Of a DNA stretch of 64,000 nucleotides, positions 37,483 to 46,602 are shown piece after piece (positions within the stretch are counted from its first letter, which is position 1; each line of letters starts with the position of its first letter). The notes beneath the pieces were generated by a model. It was given only the letters and a program-made list of their open reading frames with translations, made no database searches and was not told the origin of the DNA. The position numbers and the translations under genes are program-made. Origin of the DNA: Burkholderia sp. WSM2232 (GTDB taxonomy: Bacteria; Pseudomonadota; Gammaproteobacteria; Burkholderiales; Burkholderiaceae); contig NZ_AWZV01000009.1 of the NCBI RefSeq assembly GCF_000472545.1, positions 1 to 64,000 of the forward strand, written 5' to 3'.

Positions 37483-38868
37483 ATGAACGCACCGTCCAAA
37501 GATCCCCAACTCGAGTCGCTGAAAGTCCCGCCGCATTCGATCGAGGCCGAGCAATCGGTGCTGGGCGGCTTGCTGCTGGATAACGCCGCGTGGGACCGGA
37601 TCGCCGATTTCCTCTCGCAGAGCGATTTCTACCGCTACGATCACCGCATCATCTTCGAGCACATTGGCAAGTTGATTGCTGCCACGCGTCCGGCCGACGT
37701 CATCACTGTGTACGAAGCGCTCGGCACTTCGGGCAAGGCGGAAGAGGTCGGCGGCCTCGCCTATCTGAATGCGCTCGCGCAGAACACGCCGAGTGCGGCA
37801 AATATCCGGCGCTATGCCGAAATCGTGCGCGACCGCGCGGTGCTGCGCCGGCTCGTTTCGGTGGCCGATGAAATTTCCGCGGACGCCTTCAACCCGCAAG
37901 GCAAGGAAGTCCGGCAACTGCTGGACGAAGCGGAGTCGAAGGTTTTCTCGATTGCGGAAGACGGTGCGCGCGGCACTCAGGGCTTCCTCGAAATCGGGCC
38001 GCTGCTGACCGAAGTGGTGGAGCGGATCGACACGCTTTATCACACGGCCAATCCGAGCGACGTGACGGGCACGCCGACAGGCTTTGTCGACCTCGATCGC
38101 ATGACCTCGGGCATGCACGGCGGGGAACTGATCATCGTGGCCGGACGCCCGTCGATGGGTAAGACCGCATTCTCGATGAATATCGGCGAATACGTCGCGG
38201 TCGAGTACGGCTTGCCGGTTGCGGTGTTTTCGATGGAAATGCCGGGCTCCCAGCTCACCATGCGTATGCTGGGCTCGGTCGGGCGTCTGGATCAGCACCG
38301 CATGCGAACCGGCCGTCTGACAGACGAAGATTGGCCGAAGCTCACGCACGCGGTGCAGAAAATGAGCGAGGCGCAGATTTTCATCGACGAAACCGGCGGT
38401 CTGAACCCGATGGAACTGCGCTCGCGCGCGCGGCGGCTCTCGCGCCAGTGCGGCAAGCTCGGGCTCATTATCATCGACTATCTGCAACTGATGAGCGGCT
38501 CGTCGGCGGGCGAAAACCGGGCGACCGAAATTTCGGAAATCTCGCGCTCGCTCAAGGGTCTCGCGAAAGAACTGGACGTGCCCGTCATCGCGTTGTCGCA
38601 GCTGAACCGCGGTCTCGAGCAACGTCCCAACAAGCGGCCGATCATGTCGGATCTGCGTGAATCGGGCGCTATCGAGCAGGACGCCGACGTGATCCTGTTC
38701 ATCTATCGCGACGAAGTGTATAACCCGGACAGCCCGGACAAAGGCACCGCCGAAATTATCATTGGCAAGCAACGGAATGGTCCGATTGGCCCTGTTCGGC
38801 TCACGTTCCACGGTCAATACACGAAGTTCGATAACTTTGCGGGCGCGCAAAATTTCTACGGCGAGTAG
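37483..38868 (+). CDS. dnaB: Replicative DNA helicase
   Basis: A 461-residue hexameric helicase. The N-terminal domain (VPPHSIEAEQSVLGGLLLDN) is followed by the RecA-like motor with Walker A GRPSMGKT (221-228), Walker B LGLIIIDYLQLM, and the ending RNGPIGPVRLTFHGQYTKF. No intein is present. The ATG at 37483 gives the expected MNAPSKDPQ start; a TTG three codons upstream is unlikely. Its closeness to rplI is conserved in Burkholderia. Confidence 0.98.
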   Translation: MNAPSKDPQLESLKVPPHSIEAEQSVLGGLLLDNAAWDRIADFLSQSDFYRYDHRIIFEHIGKLIAATRPADVITVYEALGTSGKAEEVGGLAYLNALAQNTPSAANIRRYAEIVRDRAVLRRLVSVADEISADAFNPQGKEVRQLLDEAESKVFSIAEDGARGTQGFLEIGPLLTEVVERIDTLYHTANPSDVTGTPTGFVDLDRMTSGMHGGELIIVAGRPSMGKTAFSMNIGEYVAVEYGLPVAVFSMEMPGSQLTMRMLGSVGRLDQHRMRTGRLTDEDWPKLTHAVQKMSEAQIFIDETGGLNPMELRSRARRLSRQCGKLGLIIIDYLQLMSGSSAGENRATEISEISRSLKGLAKELDVPVIALSQLNRGLEQRPNKRPIMSDLRESGAIEQDADVILFIYRDEVYNPDSPDKGTAEIIIGKQRNGPIGPVRLTFHGQYTKFDNFAGAQNFYGE

Positions 38869-38975
38869 GGGCGCTTCGCGACGAGGGTGCATCCGAACCA
38901 TCAGCAAAAGCTGCAGCGACGCAATGGCGCTGTTGTAACCGTGCTGTGCAAAGTGCTACATCGATCCCGCAACGG

Positions 38976-38981
38976 TACAAT
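38976..38981 (+). promoter_or_regulatory. Possible -10 element for the DUF47-pit operon
   Basis: TACAAT lies 48 bases before the DUF47 gene start. The -35 region is weak, and no convincing Pho box was found. Confidence 0.4.
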
Positions 38982-39028
38982 ATGGCGGTTTTATGTCAGC
39001 CATTATGTGACCAATTTTCGGGATCCCA

Positions 39029-39655
39029 ATGTTCGGTCGATTCATGCCCACCGAGGGCAAGTTTTTTGATATTTTCAACGCGCACGCACAGTGCATCGTC
39101 TCGGCGAGCCGCGAACTGGAGCTGCTGATCGACAATCTGCAAGACGCAGAGACCCACAAGCAAAACGTGCAGAAAGCCGAAAAGGCCGCGGACAAGCTCA
39201 CCCACGAAACTATCGACCTGCTGCACAAGACCTTCATCACGCCGCTCGACCGCGACGAGATCCACAAGCTGATCACCACGATGGACGACATCCTCGACTT
39301 GATGGAGGACGTCGCCACCGCCATTTCCCTTTACGACGTGCAGTCGGTCACGTCCGAGGCGAGCCAGCTCGCGCACATCTGCACAGCGACTTCCGAGCGC
39401 GTGCAGTTTGCTGTCAGCCTGCTCTCGGACATGAAGCAGGCAAGCCAGATCCTGAAGGCATGCGAAGAAATCGACCGCCTCGAATCGGAAGCAGACCGGG
39501 TGCTGCGCGCGGCCATGTCAAAGCTCTTTCGCGAAGAAGACAACGTCAAGACCCTGATCAAGCTCAAGGCGATTTACGAACTGCTCGAAACGATCACAGA
39601 CAAGTGTGAAGACGTAGCGAACATCATCGAAGGCATCGTGCTGGAAAACGCATAA
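39029..39655 (+). CDS. DUF47 (PhoU-like) phosphate transport regulator
   Basis: A 208-residue all-helical protein of the DUF47/PhoU-like family. Acidic metal-binding positions are seen in DRDEIHKLITTMDDILDLME and TDKCEDVANIIEGIV. Such proteins are encoded next to Pit transporters and are thought to control them; direct mechanism is not established. The stop overlaps the pit start (TAATG), so the two are translationally coupled. Confidence 0.92.
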   Translation: MFGRFMPTEGKFFDIFNAHAQCIVSASRELELLIDNLQDAETHKQNVQKAEKAADKLTHETIDLLHKTFITPLDRDEIHKLITTMDDILDLMEDVATAISLYDVQSVTSEASQLAHICTATSERVQFAVSLLSDMKQASQILKACEEIDRLESEADRVLRAAMSKLFREEDNVKTLIKLKAIYELLETITDKCEDVANIIEGIVLENA

Positions 39656-40665
39656 TGCAATCGATACAACTCGCTATCTGGGTGGTCGCTGCCCTGGTCG
39701 CCGTCGCGCTCATTTTCGACTTCATGAACGGCTTCCACGACGCGGCCAATTCGATTGCCACCGTGGTGTCGACCGGCGTGCTGAAACCGCAGCAGGCAGT
39801 GGCGTTCGCGGCCGCGTTCAACGTCATCGCGTATTTCGTGTTTCACCTCAAGGTGGCCGCCACGGTCGGCAAGGGCACGATCGACCCGAACATTGTCGAT
39901 CACTACGTGATTTTCGGCGCGCTGGTCGGCGCGATCGGCTGGAACGTGATTACGTGGCATTACGGCATTCCGTCCAGTTCGTCGCATGCACTTATCGGCG
40001 GGCTCGTCGGCTCCGCGCTTGCCAAGTCCGGCTGGGGCTCGCTGAATTTCGACGGCCTCATGAAGACCGTCACGTTCATTTTCGTCTCGCCGCTGCTCGG
40101 TTTCGTGCTCGGATCGTTTTTCATGCTGGCCGTCTCGTGGATCTACTTCCGCACGCCGCCAAGCAAGGTCGACCGGCGCTTCCGGCGTCTGCAACTGGTG
40201 TCCGCCGGCCTCTACAGTCTGGGCCACGGCGGCAACGACGCGCAAAAAACCATCGGTATCATCTGGATGTTGCTGATCGCCACGGGCTATGCGTCGTCGA
40301 TCGCGGAAGCGCCGCCGCTGTGGGTAATCGGTGGCTGCTATCTGTCGATGGGTGTAGGAACCTTGTTCGGCGGCTGGCGAATCGTCCGTACCATGGGCCA
40401 GAAAATTACCAAGCTGAAGCCGGTTGGCGGTTTTTGCGCGGAGTCGGGCGGGGCGATCACGCTTTTCACCGCCTCGTGGCTCGGCATTCCGGTGTCTACC
40501 ACGCATACGATCACCGGCGCGATTGTCGGCGTCGGCGCGACGCAGAAGTTGAGCGCCGTTCGCTGGGGAGTGGCCGGCAACATCGTGTGGGCATGGATTC
40601 TGACGATTCCCGCCTCCGCAGCGCTTGCTGCTGCCGCCTGGTGGCTGGGTCACCGCTTCCTGTAA
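39655..40665 (+). CDS. pit: Low-affinity inorganic phosphate transporter
   Basis: A 336-residue PiT-family transporter with about ten membrane helices. The two signature repeats are present: FDFMNGFHDAANSIATVV near residue 22 and GHGGNDAQKTIGII near residue 188. It exchanges metal-phosphate with protons across the inner membrane. It is coupled to the DUF47 gene upstream and followed by a large hairpin. Confidence 0.94.
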   Translation: MQSIQLAIWVVAALVAVALIFDFMNGFHDAANSIATVVSTGVLKPQQAVAFAAAFNVIAYFVFHLKVAATVGKGTIDPNIVDHYVIFGALVGAIGWNVITWHYGIPSSSSHALIGGLVGSALAKSGWGSLNFDGLMKTVTFIFVSPLLGFVLGSFFMLAVSWIYFRTPPSKVDRRFRRLQLVSAGLYSLGHGGNDAQKTIGIIWMLLIATGYASSIAEAPPLWVIGGCYLSMGVGTLFGGWRIVRTMGQKITKLKPVGGFCAESGGAITLFTASWLGIPVSTTHTITGAIVGVGATQKLSAVRWGVAGNIVWAWILTIPASAALAAAAWWLGHRFL

Positions 40666-40689
40666 GCTTCTTCACGTTCTGCGCAAGCG

Positions 40690-40731
40690 GCGCCTGCTGG
40701 CCGGACAGGAAACTGTCCGTGCCAGCAGGCG
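40690..40731. terminator. Large hairpin after pit (terminator-like, no T-run)
   Basis: CGCCTGCTGG-CCGGACAG-GAAA-CTGTCC-GTG-CCAGCAGGCG forms a stem of about 16 pairs with a GAAA loop, 25 bases after the pit stop. No T-tract follows, so it may end transcription with Rho or stabilise the 3' end. Confidence 0.5.
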
Positions 40732-40763
40732 GCAAGCTGCATCGTGTGGCCCAGCGAGTCCGG

Positions 40764-40862
40764 ACAAGGCTCTCACGAGGCCCGCAAAATGCGTAAAAGG
40801 CCCACAAGGCTCTCACAAGGCCTCGAAGGCGCTCACAGCCCTGAGAAGGCCCTCGCAAAGCC
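40764..40862. repeat. Degenerate AAGGCTCTCAC-like repeats
   Basis: About six imperfect copies of ACAAGGCTCTCACRAGGC-type units lie between pit and the convergent SDR gene. Confidence 0.7.
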
Positions 40863-40880
40863 AGAAGAAACCCTTCCAAC

Positions 40881-41687
40881 CTAAATCAACGGCGTACTCC
40901 CGCCATCCATCGGGACGATCGCGCCCGTCACATAGCTCGCGCGGCGGCTCGCCAGGAATAGCGCGACATCTGCAATTTCCTCTGGTTTCGCGTAGCGCCC
41001 GAGCGGCACCTTGGCCTGGCCGCGGGCGAGCGCCTCGGCGGTTTCCACACCTTGCTGCGCGGCCTCCAGTTTCGCGGCTTCTTCGACGCGCTCGGTCAGC
41101 GTCGCGCCGGGGTTGATCGCGTTGATCCGAATGCCGAAACGCGCATAGTAGTGAGCAAGGCCGACCGTGGCCAGCATCAGCGCGGCATTTGCGGCGCCGC
41201 CTGCAATATGAATATCGCTCGCCACTTTGCCGCCCATACCGATAATGTTCACGACCGTGCCCGGATCGGCGCCGTCGCCGGCCTTCGCGCGCTCTGCCAT
41301 TCGGCGCAGCACTTCCTGCTGCGGATAGATGTAAGGGAAATACTTGGCTTCCATCGTCGCGCGGAACGCGTCGGCATCGAGCTCTTCCGGGTCGTAGCGC
41401 CGCGCCGCGCCGGCGCTGTTGACGAGCACGTCAATCGGACCGAGCGCCGTGCTGACTTCTTCGACGATGTCGGCCGCGCTGTGCGGCTCGTGCAGGTCGG
41501 CGCGTGTGCGATGCACGTGTAAGCCTTCCGCCTTCAGCTGTTCGTACGCACGCGCCAGATTGGCCGGGTCGCGCGAGACGATTGCAACTTTCGCGCCTTC
41601 CAGTGCGAAAGCCCGCGCGCATGCAAAGCCGATACCCTTGCTGCCGCCTGTAATCAACACTACTTTTTCTTTCAGCCCGAGATCCAT
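40881..41687 (-). CDS. SDR family oxidoreductase
   Basis: A 268-residue short-chain dehydrogenase. Cofactor motif TGGSKGIGFACA lies near residues 13-24, NSAGAARR is the NNAG-like motif, and the C-terminal INPGATLTERVEEAAK and YVTGAIVPMDGG are typical. The usual Tyr-x3-Lys catalytic motif is replaced by a GGAANAALMLAT segment, so the classical catalytic Tyr is not evident at that position. The start at 41687 gives a normal N-terminus. The substrate is unknown. Confidence 0.85.
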   Translation of the reverse strand: MDLGLKEKVVLITGGSKGIGFACARAFALEGAKVAIVSRDPANLARAYEQLKAEGLHVHRTRADLHEPHSAADIVEEVSTALGPIDVLVNSAGAARRYDPEELDADAFRATMEAKYFPYIYPQQEVLRRMAERAKAGDGADPGTVVNIIGMGGKVASDIHIAGGAANAALMLATVGLAHYYARFGIRINAINPGATLTERVEEAAKLEAAQQGVETAEALARGQAKVPLGRYAKPEEIADVALFLASRRASYVTGAIVPMDGGSTPLI

Positions 41688-41971
41688 TGTCGCCACCCGC
41701 TTCAGAAGAATACCGGTGACGATAGCAGATCGGCGACGCGCGCGTGTTGAACGAACCCGCGTTGCCGCGCGGTGTTCGTCGCAGGTCAATCGGAAAAATC
41801 CGATTGGCCGGGAGCGTTGCGCCAAGGCCTCAGCGCCGGTTGGGGCCACCATCTCATTTGTGACAATGTGAGCGTTTTCGCTGTCAGATTTGTCAGTATG
41901 ACGAATTATTTTGGCAGTGCGGTCGACCGATGTTTCTCTGTCGACAAAACCCATTCTGAAGGAGCCGCAAA

Positions 41972-42898
41972 TTGAGTCTGGATTGCTCATCGGCGTCGGT
42001 CATCGTTGCGGGTGACGTGATGCTGGACCGATACTGGTTTGGAGACAGCACGCGCATTTCGCCCGAGGCGCCGGTACCGGTGGTTCACGTTCAGCGCACT
42101 GGCGACGTGGCGGGCGGCGCAGCCAACGTGGCCATCAACGCGGTGAACCTGGGCGCACAGGTCACGCTGCTGTCGGTGGTCGGCGACGATCCGGACGGGC
42201 GCGCGTTGCAGGCGTTGCTGGAATCGCGCAACGTTCATTGCGCGTTTTTGCGCGACGCGGCGCTGCAAACCACCGTCAAGCTGCGCGTCATTTCGCGCAA
42301 CCAGCAGATTGTGCGCGCCGATTTTGAGCAGCGTCCGAACCACGAGTTGCTGTTTCCGCTCGTCGCTCAATTCCGTGAGAAGTTGAAAGCCTGCAAGACC
42401 GTCGTGTTCTCGGATTACGGCAAGGGCGGGCTCGCTCATCTACGCCTGATGATGTCCGACGCGAGATCCGCCGGCGCGACCATCCTGATCGATCCGAAAG
42501 GACCGGACTACTCGATCTACCGTGGCGCGAGCGTCGTGACGCCGAATCGCGACGAATTCGCGCAGGCAGCAGGCAAGTGGACCAGCGAGGCCGACTTCGA
42601 GCGGCGCGCGTTCGGCCTGCGCGAGGAGTTCGAGTTGGCCGCCTTGCTTGTCACGCGCTCGGAGGAGGGCATGAGCCTATTTGTCGAGAATCGCCACATC
42701 CGCATCCCGGCGCAGGCGCGCGAAGTCTACGACGTGTCCGGCGCCGGCGACACGGTTATCGCCACGATGGCCGCCGCGATGGCAGCGGGCCACGACGTCG
42801 AAAGCGCCGCGCGGCTCGCCAACGTGGCAGCCGGTATCGTAGTCGGCAAAGTCGGCACCGCGCCCATTACGCTCGACGAACTCACGCAGCGCGTCTGA
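41972..42898 (+). CDS. hldA: D-glycero-beta-D-manno-heptose-7-phosphate kinase
   Basis: A 308-residue PfkB/ribokinase-family kinase corresponding to the kinase half of HldE (RfaE domain I). Visible are the N-terminal VIVAGDVMLDRYWFGD, EAPVPVVHVQRTGDVAGGAA, the anionic-hole motif YDVSGAGDTVIAT and IDPKGPDYS. It phosphorylates heptose-7-phosphate for LPS inner-core heptose. It uses a TTG start with a GAAGGAG site. The adenylyltransferase half (HldC) is not in this window, as expected for the split arrangement in Burkholderia. Confidence 0.93.
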   Translation: MSLDCSSASVIVAGDVMLDRYWFGDSTRISPEAPVPVVHVQRTGDVAGGAANVAINAVNLGAQVTLLSVVGDDPDGRALQALLESRNVHCAFLRDAALQTTVKLRVISRNQQIVRADFEQRPNHELLFPLVAQFREKLKACKTVVFSDYGKGGLAHLRLMMSDARSAGATILIDPKGPDYSIYRGASVVTPNRDEFAQAAGKWTSEADFERRAFGLREEFELAALLVTRSEEGMSLFVENRHIRIPAQAREVYDVSGAGDTVIATMAAAMAAGHDVESAARLANVAAGIVVGKVGTAPITLDELTQRV

Positions 42899-42936
42899 AC
42901 GGTGCTGTCGCGTCAGCGATCCGGCAGTTGCTGTCG

Positions 42937-44190
42937 TTAGAAGTTGCCGTTGGCGAACCGGGCAATCGGGTCGTCGCTGGTTTGAGACGGGGCAGGTGCG
43001 CTGCGCGAGGCAGTCGAGGCTCGCATGATCGGCACGGCGCCGTCGTCTGTCCGCGGCTGATCCGCTTGCTGAGTGAGCGGGGCCTGTTGGGTCTGCACGC
43101 TTTGCTGCGCGAGACGTGCCTGGCGAGCGGCGACGGAAGCGGGCGGCGGGGGCTCGAACGCATCGGCGGCTGCGTCGATCGCATCGCGTGCGCCGGCGTC
43201 TGCTCGCTGGGGTGCCGGGCGCGCTGCCGCGGCGGCTTGCAGAGGCGCGGCAGCGCTACTGTCGTACGCAGTCGCTACCGGAGGAGCCACCGGCGTCGGC
43301 GAAACCGCGCCCGCTGCGCGCGCCTGAAGTTGCGCCGCGCTCATGCCTGGCGGTGGCGGTTCGAACGGATCCACTTGCGGCGCCCGGGTTGCGGGCAGGG
43401 CGGCCACGGCGGGATCCGCAGTTGCCGTCGACGGTGCGCGCGGCTCAGCCGCCGCGGCGGCTCGAGCGCTGTCTTGCGAAGGCGAGAGACCAGCGGTATA
43501 GCCCGCAACCGACCTGCTGACACTCGACGGCGCATTCGCCGCGCTGGCTCGAGCACCGCCGTACGCACTTGCCGCTGCCAGTCCCGCTGCCCGCTCCGGC
43601 TGCGGCGCGGCCGCCTGATAGCTGGGCGCGTCGAACGGCGCAGGCTTCGCGGCCGGTCCCGCCACGCGGCGGATGCCGTCGAAGCGCTTTGCCCAATACG
43701 GGTTGGTCAAGTAATCGAGCCGCACCGTGCCGCCCGTGGAGGGCGCGTTGACAAAGCGCAGTTTGCCCACGTAGATGCCCACGTGCGAATGCGGGCGCCC
43801 GGTGGTGTTGAAAAAGATCAGGTCGCCGGGCGCGATTTCGTCAGGTTCCACCGATTCGCCGCGGCCGCTCATATCCGCGGTCGTGCGCGGCAGGTTCACC
43901 GAGGCGGCGCGCGCCACCACATAGCGAACGAGGCCGCTGCAATCAAAGCCGCTGTCCGGCGTGTTGCCGCCCCAACGGTACGGTACGCCGACAAGGCTCA
44001 TCGCCTGAATGGAAATTTCCTCGCGGCCGATGCTGTGATCCACGAAGTTGGGAAAACCCGGCGGCGGCGCCCGATACGCGCCGTTTGCCACGACAACGGA
44101 GCTTCCCGAGCTGCGCGAGGTCTTCTGCGGCGCGCCGGCACATGCGGCGAGCAGCAGAACGGTCAGCAGCGAGAAGGCGAGTCGGCGCAT
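42937..44190 (-). CDS. NlpC/P60 (C40) peptidase lipoprotein with low-complexity tail
   Basis: A 417-residue lipoprotein. The signal MRRLAFSLLTVLLLAAC places the lipidated Cys at 17. The NlpC/P60 domain (about 57-175) has the catalytic Cys84 in SGFDCSGLV, His136 in PHSHVGIYV, and GVPYRWGGN. It should cleave peptidoglycan stem peptides from the outer membrane. The last 230 residues are Ala/Pro/Arg-rich with repeated DPFEPPPPG/FEPPPP motifs and no fold, an unusual length for this family (most are 150-250). Confidence 0.88.
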   Translation of the reverse strand: MRRLAFSLLTVLLLAACAGAPQKTSRSSGSSVVVANGAYRAPPPGFPNFVDHSIGREEISIQAMSLVGVPYRWGGNTPDSGFDCSGLVRYVVARAASVNLPRTTADMSGRGESVEPDEIAPGDLIFFNTTGRPHSHVGIYVGKLRFVNAPSTGGTVRLDYLTNPYWAKRFDGIRRVAGPAAKPAPFDAPSYQAAAPQPERAAGLAAASAYGGARASAANAPSSVSRSVAGYTAGLSPSQDSARAAAAAEPRAPSTATADPAVAALPATRAPQVDPFEPPPPGMSAAQLQARAAGAVSPTPVAPPVATAYDSSAAAPLQAAAAARPAPQRADAGARDAIDAAADAFEPPPPASVAARQARLAQQSVQTQQAPLTQQADQPRTDDGAVPIMRASTASRSAPAPSQTSDDPIARFANGNF

Positions 44191-44333
44191 GAAGGGCAGA
44201 GGGCGGTAAACGCTCGTTTAAAGGCGGACGATTTCCGGATGGTAGCCGGTGAAACGTAAAAGCGGCAAGAACTCTTGACAAATTACTTGAAGTCCCTGCG
44301 CTAAGTGTTGCTCGCGAAAGACGCAGCGGGCAG

Positions 44334-44367
44334 AAAAAAGCCGCGCCCCGAAAGCTCGGGGCGCGGC
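44334..44367 (-). terminator. Rho-independent terminator of phoH
   Basis: A 13-bp stem (AGCCGCGCCCCGA / TCGGGGCGCGGCT) followed on the minus strand by six Ts, about 40 bases after the phoH stop. Confidence 0.92.
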
Positions 44368-44405
44368 TCGCTGTTGCGCTGCCCATTACAGGCAGGCGCT
44401 TGATT

Positions 44406-46247
44406 TTAAAGAATTTCCGAAGCGTAGTCCGCAAGGCGCGAACGTTCGCCGCGCGCCAGCGTTACATGACCGCTGTGCGCCCAACCTTTGAAGCGGTCTA
44501 CCACGTAAGTCAAACCCGAACTGCCCTCTGTCAGATACGGCGTATCGATCTGCGCGATGTTGCCGAGGCAGATGATCTTCGTGCCCGGGCCCGCACGCGT
44601 GACGAGCGTTTTCATCTGCTTGGGCGTGAGGTTTTGCGCCTCGTCGATGATCAGATACTTGTCCACGAACGTACGGCCGCGCATGAAGTTCATGCTCTTG
44701 ATCTTCAGGCGCGAGCGAATCAGTTCCTGCGTTGCGGCGCGGCCCCATTCGCCGGCAGCGTCATCGGTTTTCTGCAGCACTTCGAGGTTGTCGTCGAATG
44801 CACCCATCCACGGCTGCATCTTTTCCTCTTCGGTACCAGGCAGGAAGCCGATGTCCTCGCCCACCGGCACCGTCGCGCGCGTGACGATGATCTCGTTGTA
44901 GCGCTTGTCGTCGAGCACCTGCGCGAGTCCGGCTGCGAGCGCGACCAGCGTTTTGCCCGTGCCCGCCTGGCCGAGCAGCGTCACGAAGTCGATCTCGGGG
45001 TTCATCAACAGATTCAGCGCGAAGTTCTGCTCGCGGTTGCGCGCGGTAATGCCCCACACGTTGTTCTTGTGGTGGCCGTAATCACGCAGCGTTTGCAGCA
45101 GCGCCGTCTTGCCGTTCAGTTCGCGCACCAGTGCATGAAACGCTGGCTCGCCGTTCTGCGGCTCGAGATAAACGAATTCGTTGACGAGCATCGACGGGCA
45201 CAGCGGCCCGGTCACGCGGTAATACGTGGTGCCGGTCTTGGTGTCCTGCCAGCTCTCCATGCCCTTCGCGTGCCGCGTCCAGAAGTCTTGCGGCAGTGCG
45301 CGGATGCCCGAATACAGCAGGTCGCTGTCTTCCAGCACCTGGTCGTTGAAGTAGTCTTCGGCCGGCAAGCCGAGCGCATGTGCCTTGATGCGCATGTTGA
45401 TGTCTTTCGACACCAGCACGACCTGGCGATCCGAACGGTCGCGCTGCAACGCGCGCACCACGCCGAGAATCTGATTGTCGGCTTTGCCTTGGGGCAGGCC
45501 TTCGACCGGTTCGATGGCCGTCAGCTTCGTCTGGAAGTACAGGCGCCCGGATGCCTCCCTGCTGCCCAGACGCGCAAGCGAGATGCCGTCCGAAATGTTG
45601 CCTGCGTTCGCGACCAGCGCGTCGAGCGTGCGGCTCACCTGGCGGGCGTTACGCGCGACTTCCGACATGCCCTTCTTGTGATTGTCGAGCTCTTCCAACG
45701 TCATCATGGGTAGATAGACGTCGTGTTCCTCGAAGCGGAACAGGCAGCTCGGGTCGTGCATCAGCACGTTCGTGTCGAGCACGAAAAGCTTCTGGATCTC
45801 GACCGGCTGCGCAGCCGTGCCGCGTTTCTTGCTGGTGCCGCGCGTGGTAGGCGCTGCGGCGGCCGTGCTGGCCACGGGCTCTTTCACGCCAGGCTTGCGC
45901 GCGACGACCGGCTGCGGCGCGGCTGCGGGGACGGGCTGCAGCAGCGCCGCAGTTTGCCTCGTCTTGCGGCCGGAGCCCGACGCGCCGCGCGCGTGAGCGG
46001 CCTCGCCTGTGGCAGTAGGCGCTGTAGCGGAAGCCGACGACGCCGGCACGGGTCGCAAGGTGGTCGCGGCATTGGCGGCATGCGCCATAGGCGTGGCGAC
46101 GTTCGCGCGACCGTAGTTGGCCGGTTCGGCGGACTCTCCCTCGGGCTGTTTCTTCGCTGCTGAGCGCGCGGGGGTGGCGGCCTTGGCCTTGTATTCGTCA
46201 GGTGGCAGGAGATTGCCGAGCTTGCTCGGGGGGGTAGGCAAAGGCAT
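44406..46247 (-). CDS. phoH: PIN domain and PhoH-type ATPase
   Basis: A 613-residue protein with a PIN nuclease domain (from about 153, KLFVLDTNVLMHDPS with Asp residues) and a C-terminal PhoH ATPase domain (Walker A GQAGTGKT at 426-433, Walker B YLIIDEAQNLTP). This PIN-PhoH fusion (PhoH2/YlaK type) has been shown in some bacteria to be an RNA helicase/nuclease. The first 150 residues are Ala/Pro/Thr-rich and disordered. The ATG at 46247 follows a GAGGGAAAC site, so the longer upstream frame is not used. Confidence 0.92.
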   Translation of the reverse strand: MPLPTPPSKLGNLLPPDEYKAKAATPARSAAKKQPEGESAEPANYGRANVATPMAHAANAATTLRPVPASSASATAPTATGEAAHARGASGSGRKTRQTAALLQPVPAAAPQPVVARKPGVKEPVASTAAAAPTTRGTSKKRGTAAQPVEIQKLFVLDTNVLMHDPSCLFRFEEHDVYLPMMTLEELDNHKKGMSEVARNARQVSRTLDALVANAGNISDGISLARLGSREASGRLYFQTKLTAIEPVEGLPQGKADNQILGVVRALQRDRSDRQVVLVSKDINMRIKAHALGLPAEDYFNDQVLEDSDLLYSGIRALPQDFWTRHAKGMESWQDTKTGTTYYRVTGPLCPSMLVNEFVYLEPQNGEPAFHALVRELNGKTALLQTLRDYGHHKNNVWGITARNREQNFALNLLMNPEIDFVTLLGQAGTGKTLVALAAGLAQVLDDKRYNEIIVTRATVPVGEDIGFLPGTEEEKMQPWMGAFDDNLEVLQKTDDAAGEWGRAATQELIRSRLKIKSMNFMRGRTFVDKYLIIDEAQNLTPKQMKTLVTRAGPGTKIICLGNIAQIDTPYLTEGSSGLTYVVDRFKGWAHSGHVTLARGERSRLADYASEIL

Positions 46248-46432
46248 GGTTTCCCTCGGAATAATCGGGTCACATATCGTGCGCCGCCTGTCGCATTCTG
46301 CCGGTGCCGATGTCGCGCACGCAGTTTGCGCCCGGAGGCGCGCATTCGGTCTAAAGATGCCGGTTCGCCTGGTCTTCGATCGGCTCCTTAACGGAAAGCG
46401 CGCGGCCAGTGAACGAGCGGCTGCGCGCAATT

Positions 46433-46468
46433 AAAAAAGCCGCCGCCCCGTTGTACGGGGCAAGCGGC
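46433..46468 (-). terminator. Terminator downstream of bcp
   Basis: An imperfect stem (GCCGC-TTGCCCCG / CGGGGCGGCGGC) followed on the minus strand by six Ts, located between bcp and phoH and preventing read-through into phoH. Confidence 0.75.
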
Positions 46469-46602
46469 TCGCCTACGGTGTTCGCGTTGCGCCTCACGAC
46501 TTCGACGGATCGGATGCCATGACCGACACGACCGTCAAGCCTTGCGCAGCAGCGAAAAATTTGGGATGGACAGGCACTCATTGCAACCCAATATAACGCG
46601 CC

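Noticed and set aside
38925..39028. Pho box upstream of the DUF47-pit operon
   Set aside because: Two CTGT words occur but at 14-base spacing instead of 11, and the remaining positions do not match.
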